45,402 nt of DNA from an uncultured Collinsella sp. (GCA_958429225.1 CAUAJB010000007.1:1-45402), one strand, 5' to 3'; positions 22,736 through 32,652 are shown, numbered from the stretch's first letter. Program-made: numbers and translations. Notes: a model not told the origin generated them from the sequence alone.

Positions 22736-24022
22736 ATGATATTTGAAACCTCTCGGGGCAGGTCTGTTCTGCTGTGCCATTCATGGCAATTCAAGCTTTG
22801 TTTCGTATGGGGCGGGGAGCTCGTTTCGACATTGACGAGTTCGATTCTCCAAATGGGTCTTATTTGGCATCTCGCCCTCACGACAGGGTCGTCTTCTCTC
22901 CTCTCCTTAGCATCGCTGGCAGGCTTTCTGCCGATTGCTTTGTTCGGAATCCTTGCGGGCGCCGTTGTCGACAGACTGCCTTTGAAACGTGTCCTCATCG
23001 GCGCCGACCTCTTCATTGCCGCGGTGGGTGCCGCCTTGGCGATTGCCTCGTTGGCCGGCAGCTTACCTGCATGGCTAATTCTCATCGCCCTGTTTCTCCG
23101 TGCAGTTGGTACTTCGTTCTACACGCCAGCCTCCCAATCTCTCACGCCCCATCTCGCCCCGCCAGAGCATCTCGTTCGCCTATCGGGGGTGACTCAGGCG
23201 ATTCAGTCCGGCGGATACATTCTTGGCGCCGCGCTTGCAGCAGTGATTTATCCCGTGGCGGGCATTACCGCTATGATTGTCCTCGACGTGCTGGGAGCGC
23301 TTTTCGCTTCTTTAGCCGTCCTCGCCGCACAGATAGACGCAGGGGGCCTCGATGAAGCCGACCGCAGCTTGTCCTTTTCCAATAAGGTTCGAGAGCTCTT
23401 CTCTGAGATTTCGGACGGCTACAAGCTGATTAGGGAGTACAGGGGGCTGTTCGCCCTTCTTTGGTGCGGGTTCGTCTTCGCTTTCGCGTTCTCTCCGCTC
23501 GCGGCATTGTTCCCAATAATGACCTTGGGGCATTTTGGCGGTAGCACGGGGGATGCCGCTTTGGTGGAAATCCTTTTTTCTGCAGGCATGCTGGCTGGGT
23601 CCGGCATCTTGGCGGTTACGGGAGGGTTCCGCAATAGGTCGTTCACCATGGTCGCCGCGATTGCCGGCTTCGGCATTGCCGCAATCGTATCCGGATCGCT
23701 CGGCCCGTCATTGTTCGCTGCTTTCCTGCCGGTGAGCTTTCTTATGGGCGCATGCTCCCCGTTGTACGCGGGAACCCAGACTGCCCTTATGCAGGAGCAG
23801 ATACCTCCTGAGTACCTAGGCCGCGTTTTCGGCCTCTACGGAACCATCATGGCGTGGGCCATGCCCATGGGCCTCGCAGCCCCCTCCGTTTTTGCGGATC
23901 TGCTTGGAGCTCCGTTATGGTTCGTCGGCTCTGGAGCGACCATGGTACTGCTTGCGATGGCTATGCTGCTTGCTCCGAGCGTCCGAAACGCGGGGAAAAG
24001 AGATACCGGGCAGATTCAATAG
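22736..24022 (+). CDS. Mef-type macrolide efflux MFS transporter
   Basis: 428 residues from ATG 22736; a TTG 51 bases earlier lies inside the attenuator and is rejected. The ribosome site is weak. About 12 membrane segments. Compared with Mef(A) as I recall it, long matches are visible: ILQMGLIWHLALTTGSSSLL against ILQMAIIFYLTEKTGSAMVL, the loop GILAGAVVDRLPLKRVLIGA, LFLRAVGTSFYTPA, and PEYLGRVFGLYGTIMAWAMP. It would export macrolides by proton antiport. It is followed by an Msr(D)-like ABC-F gene, reproducing the mef-msr pair. The N-terminus is somewhat longer than Mef(A). Confidence 0.8.
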   Translation: MIFETSRGRSVLLCHSWQFKLCFVWGGELVSTLTSSILQMGLIWHLALTTGSSSLLSLASLAGFLPIALFGILAGAVVDRLPLKRVLIGADLFIAAVGAALAIASLAGSLPAWLILIALFLRAVGTSFYTPASQSLTPHLAPPEHLVRLSGVTQAIQSGGYILGAALAAVIYPVAGITAMIVLDVLGALFASLAVLAAQIDAGGLDEADRSLSFSNKVRELFSEISDGYKLIREYRGLFALLWCGFVFAFAFSPLAALFPIMTLGHFGGSTGDAALVEILFSAGMLAGSGILAVTGGFRNRSFTMVAAIAGFGIAAIVSGSLGPSLFAAFLPVSFLMGACSPLYAGTQTALMQEQIPPEYLGRVFGLYGTIMAWAMPMGLAAPSVFADLLGAPLWFVGSGATMVLLAMAMLLAPSVRNAGKRDTGQIQ

Positions 24023-24283
24023 CCCAAGTATTCGAAAAAAAGAGGCAGCAGCCATCGGTTCAAGCGTCAGCCTTCAAGCCCTTGCGACGACGAGGTATTG
24101 CACCGACATTCCGCATCGCGCTCCTTATTCGTCGCCAACTATCATTTTCGGATTTGCCGGCTTGCGCAAGGTCAAAACGCTCGCGCCGGCAATTGGGCAA
24201 AGGCGAAAAATCGACGTGAGCAATCTTTTTTGGCATGGCTGCGCTTCCAGTAAAACGCTAATACACAAAAGGCGGTTCAACCT
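24023..24283 (+). other. Intergenic leader between mef- and msr-like genes
   Basis: 261 bases. It contains GCCGGC repeats that can pair (24156-24161 with 24185-24190) and a T6 run near 24226. In mef/msr(D) operons the same gap holds a second attenuator; here no short ORF could be assigned with confidence. Confidence 0.35.
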
Positions 24284-25753
24284 ATGGAACTCATAGTCAA
24301 AGCTAAAGACATCTTTTTGGAATATGCCGGCCGCGATATCCTAGATATCGAAGAGTTGGAAATCTACTCCTACGATCGCATCGGCTTGGTGGGAGACAAT
24401 GGCGCAGGCAAAACCAGCCTGCTTAAAATTCTGAGCGGCAATCTTACCATTGCGGACGCCGACGTCAGGCGTTTCGGCAGCATTGCCCTCATCGGCCAAC
24501 TCGATGAACTCGACCTTGATGCGGCTCAGGGCAGTGGTGAGATGCTCTCCCGTCTCAACGTCGCCGGAGTGGCGCAGGAGACGATGAGCGGCGGAGAGGA
24601 GACACGCGCCAAGATTGCCTCTGCGCTCTCCCAGCAGGCAAGCGCGATCTTTGCTGATGAGCCTACGAGCCACCTCGACCAAGACGGCATCAGTCTTCTC
24701 GTCGGACAACTCAAGGCATTTGATGGAGCCCTGCTCATTGTGAGCCATGACCGTTATTTTCTCGATCAGGTAGTGGACAAGATCTGGGAGCTCAAAGACG
24801 GCGGTATTTCCGAATTCTGGGGTGACTACTCCGACTATCTGCGACAGAAAGAAGAAGAGCGCAAAGTTCAGGCGGCTCGATACGAAGAGGCGATGCGCGA
24901 GCGCGAGCGCCTTGAAGCCGCCATCGAAAAACAACGGAAAAAAGCACGGCAGGTCGACGCCAAGCAGAAGGGCGCAAAGAAAAGCAACGAGAATGCAGGT
25001 CGATTGGGACATCAGAAAGCAACCGGCACCAAACAGAAGAGGATGTACCAGGCGGCTAAGAACATGGAGAAGCGCCTCGAAGCGCTCGAAGGGATTGAGG
25101 CCCCTGACAGCATTCGCACCGTGCGGTTCCGCCAGAGCAAGGCCCTGGAACTGCATAGTAAATTTCCCATCTCGGCAGACGATTTCAACTTGAGCTTCGG
25201 CAACTGCATGCTCTATGACCACGCGAAATTCGAGATACCGCTCGGTGCCAAAGTGGCCATCACCGGTGGCAACGGTACAGGAAAGACCAGCCTGCTGAAG
25301 GCAATCGCTCGACGCGCCGACGGTATCAACATCTCTCCCAAGGCAGAGATCGGTTACTTCGAGCAAACAGGCTACAAGTTCGACGCCCGTCAGTCTGCGA
25401 TCTCGTTCATGCAGGATGGTTGCGAGTACAGCATGACCGAAATCCGAAGCATCCTCGCCTCTATGGGAATCGGACCGCGTGACCTGGCAAAGGACGTTGG
25501 CGTTCTCTCGGGAGGCGAAGTCATCAAGCTGCTGCTCGCGAAGATGCTGCTGGGCAGATACAACATCTTGCTCATGGACGAGCCTGGAAATTACCTGGAC
25601 ATCAAGAGCGCCGAAGCCCTCGAGCAGATGATGAGCGCCTATGCCGGAACGATAGTGTTCGTCTCCCACGATAAGAGGCTGGTCGAGAACGTCGCAGACA
25701 TTATTTACGAAATAAAGGACACCAAGCTAGTCAAAATCTTTCAGCGCGAATAA
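24284..25753 (+). CDS. Msr(D)-like ABC-F ribosomal protection protein
   Basis: 489 residues, the length of Msr(D). Two ABC domains: Walker A GDNGAGKTS (37-45), signature MSGGEETRAK, Walker B IFADEPTSHLD; second Walker A GGNGTGKTS, signature LSGGEVIKLLLAK, Walker B LLMDEPGNYLD. The basic coiled-coil interdomain linker carries KKARQVDAKQKGAKKSNEN. Blocks such as DRIGLVG, VDKIWELKDG, YSDYLRQKEEERK, RFRQSKALELH and LLAKMLLGRYNIL match Msr(D) nearly word for word. ABC-F proteins of this group dislodge macrolides and streptogramin B from the ribosome. The gene ends before the guaA terminator. Confidence 0.85.
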   Translation: MELIVKAKDIFLEYAGRDILDIEELEIYSYDRIGLVGDNGAGKTSLLKILSGNLTIADADVRRFGSIALIGQLDELDLDAAQGSGEMLSRLNVAGVAQETMSGGEETRAKIASALSQQASAIFADEPTSHLDQDGISLLVGQLKAFDGALLIVSHDRYFLDQVVDKIWELKDGGISEFWGDYSDYLRQKEEERKVQAARYEEAMRERERLEAAIEKQRKKARQVDAKQKGAKKSNENAGRLGHQKATGTKQKRMYQAAKNMEKRLEALEGIEAPDSIRTVRFRQSKALELHSKFPISADDFNLSFGNCMLYDHAKFEIPLGAKVAITGGNGTGKTSLLKAIARRADGINISPKAEIGYFEQTGYKFDARQSAISFMQDGCEYSMTEIRSILASMGIGPRDLAKDVGVLSGGEVIKLLLAKMLLGRYNILLMDEPGNYLDIKSAEALEQMMSAYAGTIVFVSHDKRLVENVADIIYEIKDTKLVKIFQRE

Positions 25754-25804
25754 CCCTAAATGAGCAAGAAATAATCCCCGAACGGAGACAAGGGAGTAAA
25801 ACGG

Positions 25805-25977
25805 CAAAGAAAGAGCCTCCGTCCCAACGCAGGGAACGGAGGCTCTTTAATCGCTTTTACTCATCTCCGTCGCTGGTGGCTTTGTCATGACTCTCGTACG
25901 AAACGAAACTCAGCGGCATAGTGCGGCACTCAAAATCGCAGGTCAGAACCCTGTCGTCCTACTCCCACTCGATGGTC
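25805..25977. repeat. guaA 3'-flank repeat, copy A
   Basis: The native guaA end with its downstream region, repeated at 10405-10584 and in diverged form at 21162-21229. The core TACTCCCACTCGATG is at 25960-25974 and includes the guaA stop codon. See copy B for the comparison. Confidence 0.8.
25810..25848. terminator. Bidirectional terminator of guaA and the msr-like gene
   Basis: AAAGAGCCTCCGT / ACGGAGGCTCTTT stem, 13 bases plus partial extension, flanked by A-rich and T-rich sequence, between convergent genes. Confidence 0.85.
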
Positions 25978-27557
25978 GCGGGCGGCTTGGACGTGATGTC
26001 GTAGCACACGCGGTTGGCGCCGGGAACCTCGGCAACGATGCGGCCGGAGATGCGGGCCAGCACGTCGTAGGGCAGCTTGGCCCAGTCGGCAGTCATGGCA
26101 TCGCTGGACTCGACGGCGCGCAGGATGATCGGGCGCTGGTAGGTGCGCTCGTCGCCCATAACGCCAACGGACTTGATGTCGGGCAGGACCGCGAAATACT
26201 GCCAGCAGCTGTGCTCGGAGTTGCGCTCACCGGTCTGCTCAAACAGGCGCTGGTTGTAGGCGTCGAGCTCCTCGCGCACGATGGCGTCGGCGTTCTTGAG
26301 AATCTCGAGCTTCTCCTTATCGACCGCACCGATGATACGGATGGCCAGACCCGGGCCCGGGAAAGGCTGACGGAACACGATATGACCCGGCAGGCCCAGC
26401 GCCAGACCAAGCGCGCGGACCTCGTCCTTAAAGAAGTGGTCAAGCGGCTCAATGAGATCGAAGTGCACGCCATCGGGGAACGGGATCAGGTTGTGATGGC
26501 TCTTGATGGTGGCCGTCTTGCCGCCCGTCTTACGAGCGCCGGATTCGATGATGTCGGGGTAGATGGTGCCCTGAGCCAGGTACTTGACCGGCTTGCCATC
26601 GGTCTCGAGCTGCTGCGCCACGGCGAAGAACTCTTTCCAGAACTGCGTACCGATGATGCGGCGCTTCTCCTCGGGCTCGGTCACGCCGGCCAGAAGCTCG
26701 GCATAACGGTCCTCGGCGTGGACGTGGATAAAGTCGACGTCAAACTGCTTGGTGAAGACCTCCTCCACCTGCTCGGGCTCGCCCTTGCGCAGCAGGCCGT
26801 GGTTGATGAACACGCAGGTCATCTGCTTGCCCACGGCGCGGGCGCCCAGCGCAGCCACGACGGAGGAGTCGACGCCACCGGACAGGGCCAGAATCACGCG
26901 GTCGTCGCCGACCTTCTCGCGGAACTCGGCCGTCATGGTCTCGACCAGGTTGTCCATGCTCCAGTTGGGCTCCAGGCCGCAGATCTCAAACAGGAAGTTG
27001 CTCAGCAGCTGCTGACCGTACTCGGAGTGCTTGACCTCGGGGTGGAACTGCGTGGTGAAGATCTTGCGCTCGACGCACTCCATGGCGGCAACCGGGCACA
27101 CGTCGGTGCTGGCGGTAACGGTAAAGCCCTCGGGCACCTCGGACACGGCGTCGCGATGGCTCATCCACACGGTCTGCTCCATGGGCGTGGAGTTAAAGAG
27201 CTTGGCGCCTGCCGTGCGCGTGATGGTAGCGCGGCCGTACTCGCCCACCTCGGAGTGGCCGACCTTGCCGCCGAGCGTCACGGCCGTGATCTGATGGCCA
27301 TAGCAAAAGCCCAGGACGGGAAGGCCCAGGTCAAAAATGGCAGGATCGATGGACGGAGCGTCCTCGGCGTACACGGAGGCCGGGCCGCCAGAAAGGATGA
27401 GCGCAGAGGCGTTCATCTCGCGAATCTCGTCGGCCGAGATGTCGCAGGGGACAATCTCGGAATACACGTTGAGGTCGCGGACACGACGGGCAATGAGCTG
27501 ACCGTACTGCGCACCAAAGTCGAGTACGAGGACCTTTGCGGAAGCCTTTTGATCCAT
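25959..27557 (-). CDS. guaA: GMP synthase (glutamine-hydrolysing)
   Basis: 532 residues from MDQKASAKVLVLDFGAQYGQ, with AGAGGGGG upstream; the 12-residue longer frame is not used. The class I glutamine amidotransferase domain has its nucleophile in GFCYGHQ (C85) and HPEVKHSEYG; the ATP pyrophosphatase loop reads LSGGVDSSV; the C-terminal dimerisation domain ends ATIEWE. It converts XMP to GMP using glutamine and ATP. Its 3' end is a known integration site for genomic islands in other bacteria, and copies of this end recur to the left in the window. Confidence 0.97.
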   Translation of the reverse strand: MDQKASAKVLVLDFGAQYGQLIARRVRDLNVYSEIVPCDISADEIREMNASALILSGGPASVYAEDAPSIDPAIFDLGLPVLGFCYGHQITAVTLGGKVGHSEVGEYGRATITRTAGAKLFNSTPMEQTVWMSHRDAVSEVPEGFTVTASTDVCPVAAMECVERKIFTTQFHPEVKHSEYGQQLLSNFLFEICGLEPNWSMDNLVETMTAEFREKVGDDRVILALSGGVDSSVVAALGARAVGKQMTCVFINHGLLRKGEPEQVEEVFTKQFDVDFIHVHAEDRYAELLAGVTEPEEKRRIIGTQFWKEFFAVAQQLETDGKPVKYLAQGTIYPDIIESGARKTGGKTATIKSHHNLIPFPDGVHFDLIEPLDHFFKDEVRALGLALGLPGHIVFRQPFPGPGLAIRIIGAVDKEKLEILKNADAIVREELDAYNQRLFEQTGERNSEHSCWQYFAVLPDIKSVGVMGDERTYQRPIILRAVESSDAMTADWAKLPYDVLARISGRIVAEVPGANRVCYDITSKPPATIEWE

Positions 27558-27745
27558 GGTTCCCCCTCTTGTTGGCGGGGAGCCGGTGCCCACCCGCGTG
27601 AATGAACGAAAATAACCTCCATAGTGTACACGTTATATGGGGTTTCTCGTTCCTCGCAGCCATCAGCGCACGGCAAACGCACGACCTGGGCCCCTATTTG
27701 ACGGCAATTGAAGTGTTACCAGACGTTACAGATGATGTAATACGC

Positions 27746-27774
27746 TTGAACATTGGACGCCCTGTGCCACAATA
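27746..27774 (+). promoter_or_regulatory. Possible ansA promoter
   Basis: TTGAAC, 17-base spacer, ACAATA, about 50 bases before the ansA start. Confidence 0.35.
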
Positions 27775-27824
27775 CTGCCGAACGACCCCGCCTCTGCGGC
27801 GGCAAATACGATAGGAATACCAGC

Positions 27825-28838
27825 ATGAAGCGCATCCTTCTCATCGCCACGGGCGGCACCATCGCATCGACCGAGGACGGCAACGGCCTCTCCCCCGCCC
27901 TGACCGGCGAGGAGCTCGCCCAGAGCGTCCCCGAGATCTCGGGCCTCTGCGAGCTCGACGTCGTGCAGCCCATGAACATCGACAGCACCAATATGCGTCC
28001 CAGTGACTGGATGCGTATTCGCGACGTCGTCGTCGAGGGTTATGCCGACCACGACGGCTTCGTGATTCTGCACGGCACCGACACCATGAGCTATACCGCG
28101 GCAGCGCTTTCCTACCTGATCCAGGACAGCCCCAAGCCCATCGTGCTCACCGGCTCGCAAAAGCCCATGGGCAATCCCTTTACCGACGCCAAGCTCAACC
28201 TGTACCAGAGCCTGCTCTATGCGCTCGACGAGCACTCGCACGACGTCTCGATTGTGTTTGGCGGCGTAGCCATTGCCGGCACGCGCGCCCGCAAACAGCG
28301 CACCATGAGCTTTAACGCGTTCATTAGCGTCAACTATCCGCCCATCGCCTATATCCGCAACGACCGCATCGTGCGCAACGGGCTTCACGGCACGCATCAA
28401 GGCGAAAACCCGGTGCGTTTCTACGACAGCATCGACCCGCGCGTATTTGTCCTTAAGCTCACGCCCGGCGTGAACCCGGGTATCCTCGACGCCCTTGCCG
28501 ATAGCTACGACGCCGTGATTCTGGAGACCTTTGGCGTTGGCGGTATCCCCGAGTTTGGCGAGTCCGGCGAGTCATTCCAGGAGGCGATTTTCCGCTGGGT
28601 CGATTCGGGTCGCACCGTCGTTATGACCACGCAGGTCCCCGAAGAGGGCCTTGACCTGGGTGTTTATGAGGTCGGTCGTGCCTACGCCGATCATCCGGGT
28701 ATTTTGCGCGGCGATGACATGACCACCGAGACGCTCGTAGCCAAGACCATGTGGGCACTCGGCCAGTCACGTGATGCGGCCGAGATTCAGCGCCTGTTCT
28801 ACAGCCAAGTCAACCACGACCGCATCCCGATGGCGTAA
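27825..28838 (+). CDS. ansA: Type I L-asparaginase
   Basis: 337 residues. Begins KRILLIATGGTIAST with the catalytic Thr at residue 12; the second catalytic motif is ILHGTDTMSYTAAAL (T85, D86). No signal peptide, so it is the cytoplasmic type that hydrolyses asparagine to aspartate and ammonia. The start has AGGAA upstream and the longer frame from 27753 is disregarded. It is divergent from guaA and convergent with the small XRE gene. Confidence 0.9.
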   Translation: MKRILLIATGGTIASTEDGNGLSPALTGEELAQSVPEISGLCELDVVQPMNIDSTNMRPSDWMRIRDVVVEGYADHDGFVILHGTDTMSYTAAALSYLIQDSPKPIVLTGSQKPMGNPFTDAKLNLYQSLLYALDEHSHDVSIVFGGVAIAGTRARKQRTMSFNAFISVNYPPIAYIRNDRIVRNGLHGTHQGENPVRFYDSIDPRVFVLKLTPGVNPGILDALADSYDAVILETFGVGGIPEFGESGESFQEAIFRWVDSGRTVVMTTQVPEEGLDLGVYEVGRAYADHPGILRGDDMTTETLVAKTMWALGQSRDAAEIQRLFYSQVNHDRIPMA

Positions 28839-28860
28839 TTCAGTTTTCGACGGGTATCCC

Positions 28861-29079
28861 CTATTCGATGCCCTCGAGAAGCTCTGACACCGTCATGCCG
28901 AGTGCGGGCGCGATCTTAAATAGAACCTTGAGCGTGAAATTTGCCGTCCCATCTTCGATTCGGTCGAGGTAGGGTCGGCTGATTCCTGTCGCCACACAAA
29001 AATCAACCTTGGAGATACCAAGGTCCCTGCGTGTCTCTTCGACCCGCCTGCCAAGAATCTGTTTCGCACGTTCGTCCAT
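28861..29079 (-). CDS. Small XRE-family DNA-binding protein
   Basis: 72 residues, essentially one Cro/C1-type helix-turn-helix domain (RVEETRRDLGISKVDFCVAT, GISRPYLDRIEDGTANFTL, ALGMTVSELLEGIE). No effector domain. It is divergent from the unknown gene at 29156, and a perfect 22-base palindrome lies between them, so it probably represses itself and that gene. The ribosome site is poor. Confidence 0.8.
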   Translation of the reverse strand: MDERAKQILGRRVEETRRDLGISKVDFCVATGISRPYLDRIEDGTANFTLKVLFKIAPALGMTVSELLEGIE

Positions 29080-29089
29080 GCAGCCGAGT

Positions 29090-29131
29090 TTGAAATGGAG
29101 CCGAACATAAACGTAAACTATAGTTTACGTT
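29090..29131. promoter_or_regulatory. Palindromic operator with overlapping promoter
   Basis: A perfect palindrome, AACGTAAACTA followed by its exact complement, spans 29110-29131. A plus-strand promoter TTGAAA (29090-29095), 18 bases, TAAACT (29114-29119) has its -10 inside the palindrome, so bound repressor would block it. Confidence 0.7.
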
Positions 29132-29155
29132 TTGCCGAATACACAGGAGTTTTCT

Positions 29156-29545
29156 ATGTCGGGTTCTTCGGTCCGCATGTACCGAGCCACGCTTCGCACA
29201 AACAGCGCGCCGCCCAAGCTCGTCGTCGTTGAAGCAGAATGCCTTTCGCCCGATGAGCGCACGGCATTTGCATTGCTATCAAGTCGCGTCGCCGCCGTTC
29301 TGACCCCTTGCCCGGCGCAAGGTGAACTTGCCATCCAATGCCAAGCGCACAGCTGCTCGCTCAATCAGGCTGCCGTAATCGCAACCAGCCAGCGTGGCCT
29401 GCCCCTTCTCCTGGAAGCCGGTATCGCGCTCGCCCTTCGCGGCGCCGGATACGAAAACGAGGCCGCCGCTGACATGGTCTTTAAACCACGATCGAGCGGC
29501 GGCCTCGCAGCAGCCATTGAATATGCGTGCAGGCTCGTTGCCTAA
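29156..29545 (+). CDS. Protein of unknown function
   Basis: 129 residues starting MSGSSVRMYRATL, with AGGAG 7 bases upstream. It is an alpha/beta-looking soluble protein with segments KLVVVEAECLSPDERTAFAL, LTPCPAQGELAIQCQAHSC and GLPLLLEAGIALALRGAGY. No membrane helix, signal or motif I recognise; three Cys in the middle might matter. It is divergent from the XRE regulator across a palindrome, so the two are likely a regulator-target pair. A link to toxin-antitoxin modules is possible but there is no family evidence. Confidence 0.6.
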   Translation: MSGSSVRMYRATLRTNSAPPKLVVVEAECLSPDERTAFALLSSRVAAVLTPCPAQGELAIQCQAHSCSLNQAAVIATSQRGLPLLLEAGIALALRGAGYENEAAADMVFKPRSSGGLAAAIEYACRLVA

Positions 29546-29554
29546 AAGGACAAG

Positions 29555-29938
29555 CTAGAAACCAAGGCCAAAGCCCGTTCCGGTAATCGCCGAGTACATA
29601 AAGTAAACGTTGACCACGTTGAGGAACACACCCGTGATGCAACCGTTGCGCAGGTAGCGCTCGCACACGATGCGCGCCATGGCGGCGGAGTCATCATTGT
29701 TTTTAGCCTGGCGCCCTGCCGTAAAGTACGTCGCCACGCTCAGCAGCAGGTTGAGCACCGGCAGTGCCAGCAACTCGTAGCTCTTGCCCCAGCGCGTCGC
29801 CTCGCCGGCGGCATTAAACTTTGTTGCCACCTCGGGACCAATGTTGGGGATAACACACGCTGCGACCACCAGCGGAATCACCGCAAGCACGAGCAACGCA
29901 ATACCCATGTAGCCAGCTTTTTTGCCATATTTAAACAT
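29555..29938 (-). CDS. Small DUF1648-like membrane protein
   Basis: 127 residues. A membrane helix (about 12-32), then VATKFNAAGEATRWGKSYEL, which resembles the DUF1648 pattern (P..HFN..G..D.WG), a second helix (about 54-72) and a third hydrophobic region near the end. The role of these proteins is unknown; in Gram-positives relatives sit beside sigma or regulator genes. It starts 11 bases after ychF with AAGGA upstream, so it is probably translated from the ychF transcript. Confidence 0.6.
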   Translation of the reverse strand: MFKYGKKAGYMGIALLVLAVIPLVVAACVIPNIGPEVATKFNAAGEATRWGKSYELLALPVLNLLLSVATYFTAGRQAKNNDDSAAMARIVCERYLRNGCITGVFLNVVNVYFMYSAITGTGFGLGF

Positions 29939-29949
29939 ATGCGTCGTCC

Positions 29950-31026
<1,077 letters not shown>

Positions 31027-31153
31027 GACAGCTCCTTTTGGTACAGGTACTTCAAACCGTATAAGTATAGCGCCGCCGCAGCATCCGGGCGAATCCGGAC
31101 GCCACGGCGGCGCAAATGAAGCAGAGATGCGTGAGGGTTCGAGACAGTAGTCC

Positions 31154-32497
31154 TTACTTAAGCTCGGGCCAGAAATCCTTGTTGGCCTCGATGAGCTCGT
31201 CCAGGATCTGCTTAGCAACGCTCGCCGAAGGAATGGTCTTGGAGAGCGTGAGTGCCTGCCAGAGCTTCTGGTAGCTGCCCTCGACCCAAGCCTGGACAAC
31301 GAGCTTCTCGACGGAAACCTGCTGCTCCATCAGGCCCTTCTGGAACTGCGGGATCGGGCCCTGGCAGATCTTCTCAAAGCCGTTGGAACCGACGATGCAA
31401 GGCACCTCGACCATGGCCGTCGGGTCGAAGTTGGGCACAGCGCCATCGTTGGGGACGATCAGCAGGAAGCGCTCGAGCGTATTCTCGGCCAGTGCGCAGG
31501 CAAGGTCGACGATGTAGTTGGCATGTACATCTGGCTCAAAGCCGCCGTCCTTGGCAGTACCCTTGGCGATGATGTCGCGGCAAGCGCCAAAGACCTTCTT
31601 CTCGCGGCCGTCCATAACCTCATTGGCGCGAGTGTAGTTGGGGTCGGACGTCTCGACGACATAGTCCGGGTACAGGTAGTACTTGAGGTAGGTATTGGGA
31701 ATCGTCTCGGGATCGACAGCATAGACATCCTTGGCCTTGCCGAAGGTGTGAATCCAGCTCTCCTCGACATGTTGCTCCTTACCGGCCTCGTGCTCGATGC
31801 CGTCCAGGTAGCCGTTCTTAGCCATGTGCTCCTTAATCTGCGGCATGAGGTCGTTGCCCTCCTTGTCGTAGATTTTGCTCCACCAACCAAAGTGGTTGAG
31901 GCCGTAGTAGCTATACTGCAGCTCGCGACGATCTTTGATGCCGCACATACGGCTCATCTTATCCATGAGGTCGATCGGCATGTCGCAGATGTTGATGATG
32001 CGGCTGTTGGGGCGCAGCACGCGGCAGGCCTCGGCGACGATGGCCGCGGGGTTGGAGTAGTTGAGCATCCAGGCGTTGGGGCTGTACTTCTCCATGTAGT
32101 CGAGGATCTCGATGACGCCACCAATGGAGCGCATGCCGTAGGCGATACCGCCGGCGCCGCAGGTCTCTTGGCCAACGCAGCCGTACTTGAGAGGAATCTT
32201 CTCGTCGAGCTCACGCATAGCGTACAGGCCGACGCGGATGTGAGCGAGGACGAAGTCAGTACCGGTAAAAGCGGTTTCGGGGTCGGTGGTGTAGTTGAAC
32301 TCAACCTCGGGGGCGTTCTCGTGGAAGTAGATCTCGCAGGCCTTGGCCACGGTCTCCTGGCGCTCGGCGTTGTTGTCGTAGAAGGTCACCTTGTTGACCG
32401 GGAAGCGGTCGCGCTCCTCAAGCAGCATCAGGGCAATGCCCGGAGTGAAGGTAGAGCCACCGCCGGCAATGGTCACGGCATAGTTTTTCTTGGACAT
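31154..32497 (-). CDS. GH4 6-phospho-alpha-glucosidase
   Basis: 447 residues. The NAD-binding loop is VTIAGGGSTFTPGIAL (8-23); the metal site motif is CDMP at 171-174, characteristic of 6-phospho-alpha-glucosidases (GlvA/MalH/AglB) as opposed to other GH4 groups; GLNHFGWW follows near residue 200. The family needs NAD and a divalent metal and splits phosphorylated maltose-type disaccharides (also sucrose isomers in some members) into glucose 6-phosphate and the second half. It lies 155 bases after the EIICB gene on the same strand, so it cleaves what that PTS imports. Confidence 0.9.
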   Translation of the reverse strand: MSKKNYAVTIAGGGSTFTPGIALMLLEERDRFPVNKVTFYDNNAERQETVAKACEIYFHENAPEVEFNYTTDPETAFTGTDFVLAHIRVGLYAMRELDEKIPLKYGCVGQETCGAGGIAYGMRSIGGVIEILDYMEKYSPNAWMLNYSNPAAIVAEACRVLRPNSRIINICDMPIDLMDKMSRMCGIKDRRELQYSYYGLNHFGWWSKIYDKEGNDLMPQIKEHMAKNGYLDGIEHEAGKEQHVEESWIHTFGKAKDVYAVDPETIPNTYLKYYLYPDYVVETSDPNYTRANEVMDGREKKVFGACRDIIAKGTAKDGGFEPDVHANYIVDLACALAENTLERFLLIVPNDGAVPNFDPTAMVEVPCIVGSNGFEKICQGPIPQFQKGLMEQQVSVEKLVVQAWVEGSYQKLWQALTLSKTIPSASVAKQILDELIEANKDFWPELK

Positions 32498-32594
32498 GAT
32501 GTCCTCCTCATTCTGGCCGCTTGCTCAATCCATCCCCGCACGCGGCCTGTACGGTTTGGAATTGTTACCTAGAAGTGGAGTTTTTTATCTCTAG

Positions 32595-32634
32595 AATCGG
32601 CCTTGCGGTGCATACCGGCTCTGCAAGGCCGATT
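32595..32634. other. Stable intergenic hairpin
   Basis: AATCGGCCTTGC / GCAAGGCCGATT, 12-base stem with a 16-base loop between the EIICB and GH4 genes. No U-tract follows on the minus strand, so it looks like a processing or stabilising element rather than a terminator. Confidence 0.5.
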
Positions 32635-32652
32635 GTTTCGATGGACGATGGT

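Noticed and set aside
25887..27605. 572-codon open frame antisense to guaA
   Set aside because: Shadow of the well-supported guaA reading frame; low-complexity Leu/Gly/Asp/His composition.
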